A DNA stretch of 64,000 nucleotides from NCBI GenBank assembly GCA_902801165.1, contig CADCHI010000029.1:1-64000 (forward strand), read 5' to 3'. Below, in pieces: positions 8,631 to 16,283 of this stretch; position 1 is the first letter of the stretch; each line of letters opens with the position of its first letter. Source of the DNA: an uncultured Eubacteriales bacterium (lineage in GTDB: Bacteria > Bacillota > Clostridia > Christensenellales > Aristaeellaceae). Made by a program: the position numbers and the translations under genes. Under the pieces are notes generated by a model. It was not told the DNA's origin and did not search any database. It worked only from the letters and a program-made list of their open reading frames with translations.

Positions 8631-9614
8631 ATGAATCTCAAGGGCAAGAGCTTTTTGAAGCTGCTGGACTTCACTCCTCAGGAGATCACCGGCCTGATCG
8701 ACCTGGCCGCCGAGCTGAAGGCGAAGAAGAAGGCCGGCATTCCCCACGACACCCTGCGGGGCAAGAACGTGGCGCTGATCTTTGAAAAGACCAGCACCCG
8801 CACCCGCTGCAGCTTCGAGGTGGCCGCCTACGACCTGGGCATGGGCGTCACCTACCTGGACCCCACCGGCTCCCAGATCGGCAAGAAGGAGTCCATCGCC
8901 GACACCGCTCGGGTGCTGGGCCGCATGTACGACGGCATCGAGTACCGGGGCTACGGCCAGCAGATCGTGGAGGCGCTTTCAAAGTATTCCGGCGTCCCGG
9001 TATGGAACGGCCTGACCAACGAATTCCACCCCACCCAGATCCTGGCGGACATGCTCACCATCCGCGAGCACTTCGGCACCCTTGACGGCATCAAGCTGGT
9101 CTACATGGGCGACGCCCGCTACAACATGGGCAACTCGCTGATGGCAGGCTGCGCCAAGCTGGGCCTGGACTTCGTGGCCTGCGCCCCGAAGAAGTACTTC
9201 CCCGACGCGGACCTCGTGGCAGCCTGCCAGGCGGTCGCCAGCGAGACCGGCGCGACCCTGAGCTTCATCGAGGACCCCGCCGAGGCCGTCAAGGACGCTC
9301 ATGTGGTCTACACCGACGTGTGGGTCTCCATGGGCGAGCCGGACGCGGTGTGGGAGGAGCGCATCCGCGACCTGACCCCCTACCAGGTCAACGCGGCGCT
9401 GATGGAAGCCGCCGGTCCCCAGGCCGTGTTCATGCACTGCCTGCCCGCCTTCCACGACCTGAACACCGGCATCGGGCGCCAGATCCACGAAAAGTACGGC
9501 CTCACCGCCATGGAGGTCACCGACGAGGTGTTCGAGGGGCCCCGGTCCATCGTGTTCGACGAGGCGGAAAACCGCATGCACACCATCAAGGCCGTCATGG
9601 CGGCGACGCTGTGA
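8631..9614 (+). CDS. argF: Ornithine carbamoyltransferase
   Basis: 327 aa. Transfers the carbamoyl group of carbamoyl phosphate to ornithine, giving citrulline. All family motifs are visible: STRTR (carbamoyl phosphate binding, about residue 55), HPTQ (about residue 135), DVWVSMG (ornithine side) and HCLPAFH with the catalytic Cys (about residue 270). Start chosen at the ATG after GGAGG. It sits directly before carA and the carB-dapF fusion, so the enzyme and its substrate supply are clustered. No other arg genes are in the window. Confidence 0.97.
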   Translation: MNLKGKSFLKLLDFTPQEITGLIDLAAELKAKKKAGIPHDTLRGKNVALIFEKTSTRTRCSFEVAAYDLGMGVTYLDPTGSQIGKKESIADTARVLGRMYDGIEYRGYGQQIVEALSKYSGVPVWNGLTNEFHPTQILADMLTIREHFGTLDGIKLVYMGDARYNMGNSLMAGCAKLGLDFVACAPKKYFPDADLVAACQAVASETGATLSFIEDPAEAVKDAHVVYTDVWVSMGEPDAVWEERIRDLTPYQVNAALMEAAGPQAVFMHCLPAFHDLNTGIGRQIHEKYGLTAMEVTDEVFEGPRSIVFDEAENRMHTIKAVMAATL

Positions 9615-9620
9615 CATTTA

Positions 9621-9838
9621 CATTATGGATGGGGGAGCAAGCTCCCCCGCCATTTCCACCCCCTCCAGATTTTGCTTGAGGCCCAAAGGTCTCCGGCCGC
9701 AAAATCTGCAAAGAAGGCATTTTTGCTCTGGTCGACAGGCTCCCTGCCGCAAAAATGCCCGCGTCTCCGCCGCACGTGTCGCCGGAGACGATTGACAGTC
9801 GGGGCGCTGCCGCCCCCGACACCCCAGGCAAGCGAGTG
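9621..9838 (+). repeat. Five-hairpin covarying element, copy A
   Basis: Between argF and carA lie five consecutive stem-loops: 9625-9653; 9666-9708 (CAGATTTTGC stem enclosing a second helix); 9716-9759 (GGCATTTTTGC stem); 9762-9790 (CGTCTCCG stem); 9798-9820 (GTCGGGG stem). The same five stems, in the same order and with changed but still complementary bases, recur at 47113-47360. Function unknown: structured RNA, leader, or mobile repeat. It ends about 12 nt before the carA start. Confidence 0.8.
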
Positions 9839-9849
9839 AGGTAACGACT

Positions 9850-10914
9850 ATGTCCAAAGCCTATTTGATCCTCTCCGACGGCACCGTCTACGAGGGGGAG
9901 CGCTTCGGCGCGGAACGGGATTCCACCGGCGAGCTGGTGTTCAACACCGGCGTGGTCGGCTACATCGAAACGCTGACCGATCCCAGCTACTACGGCCAGA
10001 TCGTCATGCAGACCTTCCCCGCCGTGGGCAACTACGGCATCATCGAGGAGGACTTCGAGGGCGAATGCGCCGTGAAGGGCTACGTGGTGCGCGAGTGGTG
10101 CCCCGAGCCCAGCAACTTCCGCAGCCAGTACACACTGGACGAGTTCCTGAAGCGCAACGGCGTGCCGGGCATCTGCGGCGTGGATACCCGCGCCATCACC
10201 CAGCACATCCGCGACAAGGGCGTGATGAACGCCATGATCGCGGACCAGGTGCCGGAGGACCTTTCTGCGCTGCGGGCCTACGCCGTCACCGGCGGCGTGG
10301 CGCAGACCTCCGCGAAGGCGGAGGCGCTGTACCCGGCCGTGGGCGAAAAGGTCTGCGACGTCACGCTGGTGGACTACGGCACCAAGCGCAACATCATCCG
10401 CGAGCTGTGCGCCCGGGGCTGCGCCGTGCGCGTGGTGCCCGCCGATACCTCCGCGGAGGCCATCCTCGCCGGACATCCCGACGGCGTGATGCTGTCCAAC
10501 GGCCCCGGCGACCCGGCGGAGAACACCGCCTGCATCGCCGAGATCAAAAAGCTCCTGGGAAAGGTACCCCTGTTCGGGCTGTGCCTGGGCCACCAGATGC
10601 TGGCCCTCGCCGCCGGCGGGCAGACCACCAAGCTGAAATACGGCCACCGGGGCGGCAACCAGCCGGTGATCGACCTGGAGACCGGCCACACCTACATCAC
10701 CAGCCAGAATCACGGCTACGCGGTGGTCTCCGAGAGCCTGCCCGTGGGCAGGGTCCGCTACGTCAACGCCAACGACCGCACCTGCGAGGGCGTCGACTAC
10801 CCCGACTGGAACGCCTTCACCGTGCAGTTCCACCCCGAGGCCTGCGCCGGCCCCAGGGACACGAGCGTGCTGTTCGACCGATTCGTCAGGATGATGGCGA
10901 AGAATCAGGAATGA
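9850..10914 (+). CDS. carA: Carbamoyl-phosphate synthase small (glutaminase) subunit
   Basis: 354 aa. Class I glutamine amidotransferase that supplies ammonia to CarB. N-terminal CPSase domain (YLILSDGTVYEGERFG, FNTGVVGY), then the amidotransferase domain with the oxyanion segment LSNGPGDP, nucleophile Cys245 in GLCLGHQ, and His328/Glu330 in FHPEA. A GTGAGG site precedes the ATG. It is followed by a repeat element and then by carB-dapF, so the two subunits are separated by about 240 bp of noncoding repeat. Confidence 0.97.
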   Translation: MSKAYLILSDGTVYEGERFGAERDSTGELVFNTGVVGYIETLTDPSYYGQIVMQTFPAVGNYGIIEEDFEGECAVKGYVVREWCPEPSNFRSQYTLDEFLKRNGVPGICGVDTRAITQHIRDKGVMNAMIADQVPEDLSALRAYAVTGGVAQTSAKAEALYPAVGEKVCDVTLVDYGTKRNIIRELCARGCAVRVVPADTSAEAILAGHPDGVMLSNGPGDPAENTACIAEIKKLLGKVPLFGLCLGHQMLALAAGGQTTKLKYGHRGGNQPVIDLETGHTYITSQNHGYAVVSESLPVGRVRYVNANDRTCEGVDYPDWNAFTVQFHPEACAGPRDTSVLFDRFVRMMAKNQE

Positions 10915-10916
10915 GG

Positions 10917-11135
10917 AATGAGGAATTGTGGTGCAAATTCCTCCGGAATTTGGAATTGGAAAAGATACGTTTGGGCTGCTTGAATCCGCCTGTTATCGAA
11001 AAGGGCACAAAGGCTTCAACCCGAACCATCATATAATGATGAAATCCCTCCGGGATTTCAACCTCCATTCTCAATTTCCAATTCCCAATTCTCAATTTCA
11101 ATTCCCAATTCCTACTTCCATATCTGACCTCTTCT
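10917..11135. repeat. AATTGAGAATTGGGAATT-type repeat element, copy 1
   Basis: Noncoding insert between carA and carB. The ends are made of short reiterations of GGAATT/AATTCC, and two internal hairpins, AAATTCC-TCC-GGAATTT and GAAATCCC-TCC-GGGATTTC, flank a unique centre. Related elements are at 36081-36236 and 41153-41206. Probably a MITE-like or REP-like sequence. Confidence 0.65.
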
Positions 11136-11153
11136 CCGAAGGGAGCTAAAAAC

Positions 11154-14100
11154 ATGCCACTGAACAAGGATATCAAGAAGGTTCTGATGATCGGCTCCGG
11201 CCCCATCGTGATCGGCCAGGCGGCGGAATTCGACTATGCCGGCGCCCAGGCCTGCCGCGTGCTGAAGAAGGCGGGCGTGAACGTGGTGCTGGTGAACAGC
11301 AACCCCGCCACCATCATGACGGACAAGGCCCTGGCGGACGAGATCTACCTGGAGCCGCTGACGGTGGAGACCGTCAAGCGCATCATCGAAAAGGAGAAGC
11401 CGGACAGCATGCTGGCGGGCCTGGGCGGCCAGACGGGCCTGACCCTGGCCATGCAGCTGGACAAGGAGGGCTTCCTGCAGACCCACGGCGTGAAGCTGAT
11501 CGGCACCAACGCCGAGGCCATCGACAAGGCGGAGGACCGGCAGCTGTTCAAGGACACCATGCAGGCCATCGGCGAGCCGGTGATCCCCTCGGACATCGCC
11601 GAGGATGTGGAAACCGCCCTGTCCATCGCCGAACGCATCGGCTACCCGGTCATCATCCGCCCCGCCTTCACCCTCGGCGGCACCGGCGGCGGCGTGGCCT
11701 ACGATCCTTCGGAGATGGCCGCCGCGGCCCGCACCGGCCTGGACGCCTCCCCCATCACCCAGATTCTGGTGGAGAAGTACATCGCCGGCTGGAAGGAGAT
11801 CGAGTTCGAGACCATGCGGGACGCCGCGGGCAACTGCATCGCCATATGCAGCATGGAGAACGTGGACCCGGTGGGCATCCACACCGGCGACTCCATCGTG
11901 GTGGCCCCGGCGCTGACCCTGGCCAACAAGGAATACCAGATGCTGCGCAGCGCGTCGCTGAACATCATCAACGCCCTGGGCATCGTGGGCGGCTGCAACT
12001 GCCAGTTCGCCCTGGACCCCGTCAGCTTCGAGTACGCGGTGATCGAGGTCAACCCCCGGGTCAGCCGCTCCTCGGCCCTGGCCAGCAAGGCCACCGGCTA
12101 TCCCATCGCCAAGGTGACCACCCAGATCGCCCTGGGCTACACGCTGGACGAGATCAAAAACGAGATCACTGGCAAGACCTGCGCCTGCTTCGAGCCGGCG
12201 GTGGACTACATCGTGGTCAAGTTCCCGAAGTGGCCCTTCGACAAGTTCAACACCGCGTCCCGCCGGCTGGGCACCCAGATGAAGGCCACCGGCGAGGTGA
12301 TGAGCATCGCCCCCACCTTCGAGATGGCGCTGATGAAAGCCGTGCGAGGCGCGGAGATCAAGCTTGACACGCTGAACCGCCCCTATGACGGCGACCGCCC
12401 GGTGCGGGAACGCCTGGCGGACTGCGACGACCACCGCATCTTCACCGTGTTCGAGGCCATCAAGGCGGGCGTGTCCATCGACGAGATCCACGCCATCACG
12501 AAGATCGACCGCTGGTTCCTGAACAAGATCAAGAACCTGGCGGACTACGAGGCCCGCATCTCGGGCGGCCTCACCGACGAGGACTACTTCCTCGGCAAAA
12601 AGCTGGGCTATCCTGACGCGGCGCTCAGTCGGCTGTCCGGGCGGGTGGACCTGCCCGAGACCCACTCCACCTACAAGATGGTGGACACCTGCGCGGCGGA
12701 GTTCGACGCCGAGACCCCCTACTTCTACGAGACCTTCGACCAGGTCTGCGACGCACGGAACTTCCCAAGGTCAGAAAAGCAGACCATCATGGTCCTCGGC
12801 TCCGGCCCCATCCGCATCGGCCAGGGCATCGAGTTCGACTATTCCAGTGTGCATTGCGTATGGACGCTCAAGCAGCTGGGCTACGACGTGGTGATCGTGA
12901 ACAACAACCCGGAGACCGTCTCCACCGACTACGACACCGCCGACCGGCTGTACTTCGAGCCGCTGACGGACGAGGATGTCATGCGCATCATCGAGGTGGA
13001 GCGGCCCGTGGGCGTGGTGGTGGCCTTCGGCGGCCAGACGGCCATCAAGCTGACCCAGCACCTGGACCGGGCCGGCGTGAAGATCCTGGGCACCTCCGCC
13101 GAGGGCATCGACATCGCCGAGGACCGGGAGCGCTTCGACGCGCTGCTGGAGCAGTTCAGCATCCGCCGGCCGAAGGGCATGGGCGTGCACAGCCTCCCGG
13201 AGGCCCTGGACGCCGCCGAGGCCCTGGGCTATCCGGTGCTGCTGCGGCCCAGCTACGTCATCGGCGGGCAGAACATGACCATCGCCCACAACCGCCACGA
13301 CGTGACCGTGTACATGAACCGCATCCTGGCAGGGGGGATCGACAACCCGGTCCTCGTCGACAAGTACATGTCCGGCGTGGAGCTGGAGGTGGACGTGATC
13401 TCTGACGGCTCGGACGTGTTGATCCCCGGCATCATGCAGCACGTGGAACGGGCCGGCGTGCACAGCGGAGACTCCATCGCCGTCTACCCGCCCTTCTCGC
13501 TGGACGACGCCATGATGGAGACCGTGGTGAAGAGCAGCGAAAAGCTGGCCCTCGCCCTGGGCACGAAGGGCCTGGTGAACATCCAGTACCTGGTGTACCA
13601 CGGCGAGCTGTACGTGATCGAGGTCAATCCCCGGGCCAGCCGCACCATCCCCTACATCAGCAAGGTCACCGGCGTGCCCATGGTGGACCTGGCCAGCCGC
13701 GTGATGATAGGTCAGCCGCTGAAGTCGCTGGGCTACGGCACCGGCCTGTACAGGACCCCGCCCTACTGGGCCGTGAAGGTGCCCGTGTTCAGCTTTGAGA
13801 AGCTCACCGACGCCAACAGCTACCTGGGGCCGGAGATGAAGAGCACCGGCGAGGTGCTGGGCATCGGCAAGACGCTGTCCGAAGCGCTGTTCAAGGGCCT
13901 GGTGAGCGCCGGGACCCGGCTGCCCCACCCCGGCGAGCGCACCGGCGTGCTGCTGAGCGTGGACGAGTACGACTACCTGGAGGCCGTCGACGTGGCCCGC
14001 CGGTTCAGCGACCTGGGCTGCGCGATCTACGCCACCGAGGGCACGGCCCAGACCATCGCCACCCTGGGCATCCCGGTGACGGCCATCCCCGGCATCCGGG

Positions 14101-15179
14101 AGAGCGACCACGCCTTCGAGCTGCTGGAGAGCGGGAAGATCAACTACATCGTCTACACCGGCGCGCTGCTGGACAGCACCATCGAGGACTACATCGCCCT
14201 GCACCGCAAGGCGCTGCTGCTGAACATCGCCTGCCTGACCTCCCTGGACACCGCCCGGGCCCTGGCGGACATCCTGCTCTCCCGCTACAGCCAGCAGAAC
14301 ACGGAGCTGGTGGACATCAACCACATGCGCGCCGAGCACCAGAAGCTGCGCTTTACCAAGATGCAGGCCACCGGCAACGACTACATCATCATCGACGCCA
14401 TCCGCCAGCAGATCACCTGCCCGGAGAGCCTGTGCGTGCGGCTCTGCGAGCAGCACTACGGCGTCGGCGCCGAGGGCATGACGTTGATCGAGGCCAGCGA
14501 CGTCGCCGACGCGAAGATGCGCCAGTACAACCGGGACGGCACCGAGGGCGGCATGGGCGGCAACGCCATCCGCTGCGTGGCCAAGTACCTGTACGACAAC
14601 GGCATCGTCCACAAGCCGGACATCGCCATCGAGACCGCCGGCGGCGTGAAGAAGCTGCACCTGTACACCCGCTACGGCAGGGTCTCCTCCGTGGCAGTGG
14701 ACATGGGGCCCGCCTCCTTCGAGCCTGAAAAGGTGCCCTGCACGCTGGACGTGGCGCGCGCCGTGAACGTCCCCGCCCAGATCGGCGGAAGGACCTACGC
14801 CGTCACCTGCGTCTCCATGGGCAACCCCCACTGCGTGGTGTTCACCGACGGCGTGGACGGCCTGGACCTCAATTCCATCGGCCCGGTGTTTGAAAACGCG
14901 CCGCTGTTCCCCGAGCGCGTGAACACGGAGTTCGTCCGCGTGGTCAACCCCACCACCCTGCGCATGCGCTGCTTCGAGCGCGGCAGCGGCGAGACCATGG
15001 CCTGCGGCACCGGCGCCTGTGCCGCCGCGGCCGCCGCCGTGGAGAACGGGCTGTGCCGTGGGGACGCCGACATACTGGTGCTGGTCCCCGGCGGCAAGCT
15101 GTGGGTGCGCTGCACCGACGACGCCGTGCTGCTCACCGGCAAGGTGGAGCAGGTGTTCGAGGCGGAGACGGAGTATTGA
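11154..15179 (+). CDS. carB-dapF: Fusion of carbamoyl-phosphate synthase large subunit with diaminopimelate epimerase
   Basis: 1341 aa in one uninterrupted frame. Residues 1 to about 1055 are a complete CarB: two ATP-grasp synthetase halves, each opening with GSGPI.IGQ, and a C-terminal MGS-like allosteric domain (IYATEGTAQTIATLG). From about residue 1065 (LRFTKMQATGNDY) to the end is a full DapF: GNPHCVVF, and the second catalytic Cys1284 in GETMACGTGAC. The first catalytic Cys, normally in MCGN, is Gly1135 here (MGGN). CarB makes carbamoyl phosphate for arginine and pyrimidines; DapF makes meso-DAP for lysine and peptidoglycan. GAAGGGAG precedes the ATG. CarB alone is normally about 1070 aa, so this is a true fusion, not read-through by sequencing error. 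Confidence 0.93.
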   Translation: MPLNKDIKKVLMIGSGPIVIGQAAEFDYAGAQACRVLKKAGVNVVLVNSNPATIMTDKALADEIYLEPLTVETVKRIIEKEKPDSMLAGLGGQTGLTLAMQLDKEGFLQTHGVKLIGTNAEAIDKAEDRQLFKDTMQAIGEPVIPSDIAEDVETALSIAERIGYPVIIRPAFTLGGTGGGVAYDPSEMAAAARTGLDASPITQILVEKYIAGWKEIEFETMRDAAGNCIAICSMENVDPVGIHTGDSIVVAPALTLANKEYQMLRSASLNIINALGIVGGCNCQFALDPVSFEYAVIEVNPRVSRSSALASKATGYPIAKVTTQIALGYTLDEIKNEITGKTCACFEPAVDYIVVKFPKWPFDKFNTASRRLGTQMKATGEVMSIAPTFEMALMKAVRGAEIKLDTLNRPYDGDRPVRERLADCDDHRIFTVFEAIKAGVSIDEIHAITKIDRWFLNKIKNLADYEARISGGLTDEDYFLGKKLGYPDAALSRLSGRVDLPETHSTYKMVDTCAAEFDAETPYFYETFDQVCDARNFPRSEKQTIMVLGSGPIRIGQGIEFDYSSVHCVWTLKQLGYDVVIVNNNPETVSTDYDTADRLYFEPLTDEDVMRIIEVERPVGVVVAFGGQTAIKLTQHLDRAGVKILGTSAEGIDIAEDRERFDALLEQFSIRRPKGMGVHSLPEALDAAEALGYPVLLRPSYVIGGQNMTIAHNRHDVTVYMNRILAGGIDNPVLVDKYMSGVELEVDVISDGSDVLIPGIMQHVERAGVHSGDSIAVYPPFSLDDAMMETVVKSSEKLALALGTKGLVNIQYLVYHGELYVIEVNPRASRTIPYISKVTGVPMVDLASRVMIGQPLKSLGYGTGLYRTPPYWAVKVPVFSFEKLTDANSYLGPEMKSTGEVLGIGKTLSEALFKGLVSAGTRLPHPGERTGVLLSVDEYDYLEAVDVARRFSDLGCAIYATEGTAQTIATLGIPVTAIPGIRESDHAFELLESGKINYIVYTGALLDSTIEDYIALHRKALLLNIACLTSLDTARALADILLSRYSQQNTELVDINHMRAEHQKLRFTKMQATGNDYIIIDAIRQQITCPESLCVRLCEQHYGVGAEGMTLIEASDVADAKMRQYNRDGTEGGMGGNAIRCVAKYLYDNGIVHKPDIAIETAGGVKKLHLYTRYGRVSSVAVDMGPASFEPEKVPCTLDVARAVNVPAQIGGRTYAVTCVSMGNPHCVVFTDGVDGLDLNSIGPVFENAPLFPERVNTEFVRVVNPTTLRMRCFERGSGETMACGTGACAAAAAAVENGLCRGDADILVLVPGGKLWVRCTDDAVLLTGKVEQVFEAETEY

Positions 15180-15262
15180 GAAGGGGCATCTATTAAAGGA
15201 AACAAAAGAAGGCTTTTGGAGGCTGTGTTCTTCCAAAAGCTTTCCTTTTGAGGACCGAGCAC

Positions 15263-16165
15263 CGCCAAAAGCCTTCCCACTTTGGGAGCCCGAACGCCTG
15301 GAAAACAGTCCTGCGAACTGTTTTCCAAAAGCCTTCCCCTTTGGGGGACCGAACGCCCCCAAGCCTTCCCCTTTGGCGGACCGAGCACCGCCAAAAGCCT
15401 TCCCCTTTGGGGGACCGAACGCCCAGAAAACAGTCCAGTGGACTGTTTTCAGTGAGGTCGGGCCGGCAGGCCCATGGAATGGTGGCAGTCCGTAGGACTG
15501 ACGGATGAGGTCGTATTCTCGCAAGCTATATAAAGTAGAACCGAAGGACGGCCTTTCCTGGCGGCATGTTTTCCGAACAAAAACTTCGGACCTCGCCCAC
15601 GCTGCGGTCGAGTGCCAAGTTTTTGGCCTGAACAGGAAAACAGAACATTTTCCGGGTCGCCGGGCAAGCGAGCGATCGCGAGTCGTTGAAGCGTCCGGCA
15701 TAGCCGGACTGAAGGCGCGCGCATTTGGCTGCGCCGCCCAAAACCCGCACTTGCCGAGTGCAGAAGTGCGGGTGTAAGCGCAGCATGGCGACAATCAGGT
15801 GGGAATCCGCCGCAAAAAGCCGTCCCGACATGGGACACAGCAAATAGAACAAACGGTATGAGTAAAGGAGGAGGATTGCGGTATACGACCTCATCCGTCA
15901 GCCCTTCGGGCTGCCACCTTCCCCAAGGGGGAAGGCTTGGAGGAGTACCTCTATCGCTGTTCCCCTCTGAGAAGCGGCGGGTTCCCCCGGCACTTTCGAA
16001 TCGAGGCAGCTCGACCGCAGCGTGGGCGAGCGCCAAAGATTTTGGCCTGATTAGGAAAACGGAACGTTTTCCGGGTCGCCGGGCAAGCGAACGCAGCACG
16101 GCGACAATCAGACGGGAATCCGCCGCAAAAAACCCGTCCCGACATATAGCATTCCACACAGAACG
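15263..16165. repeat. Composite repeat region with inverted CTCATCCGTCAG ends
   Basis: The whole 1.1-kb gap after carB-dapF is noncoding repeat. 15263-15460 holds several tandem copies of a roughly 32-bp unit (AAAAGCCTTCCCCTTTGG...). Inverted terminal sequences GACTGACGGATGAGGTCGTA (15496-15515) and its complement (15883 onward) flank about 370 bp. Two internal blocks (around 15599-15680 and 15780-15840) are repeated in direct orientation at 16012-16150. A related copy lies at 38757-39182. Small ORFs inside show no coding signature. Confidence 0.75.
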
Positions 16166-16218
16166 CACGACACAATCGAAAAATCCCCCACCCTCTTCAA
16201 ATTGCGCATACATACACA

Positions 16219-16247
16219 TTGACGCGCGCCTCAAAATCCTATAGAAT
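16219..16247 (+). promoter_or_regulatory. Promoter of the beta-mannosidase gene
   Basis: TTGACG (16219-16224), 17 bp, TAGAAT (16242-16247); 36 bp upstream of the start codon. Confidence 0.8.
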
Positions 16248-16283
16248 ACACACAGCGAATCAATCAAACAGGGGGTATGACCC

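Noticed and set aside
15263-15460. Tandem short repeats that might be a CRISPR array
   Set aside because: Units are nearly continuous, without spacers of uniform length and unique content, and no cas genes are in the window.
15505-15777. 90-codon ORF in the composite repeat
   Set aside because: Lies between inverted repeat ends, has no ribosome site, and parts of it recur in other frames at 16012-16150 and in the second copy.
12771-15794. 1007-codon open frame on the minus strand opposite carB-dapF
   Set aside because: His/Gln/Val/Gly-rich translation with no motif, exactly opposite a gene with full family motifs. It is a GC-skew shadow; the same holds for 2651-3580, 16260-18755, 21974-24946, 27042-29132 and 42414-45290.
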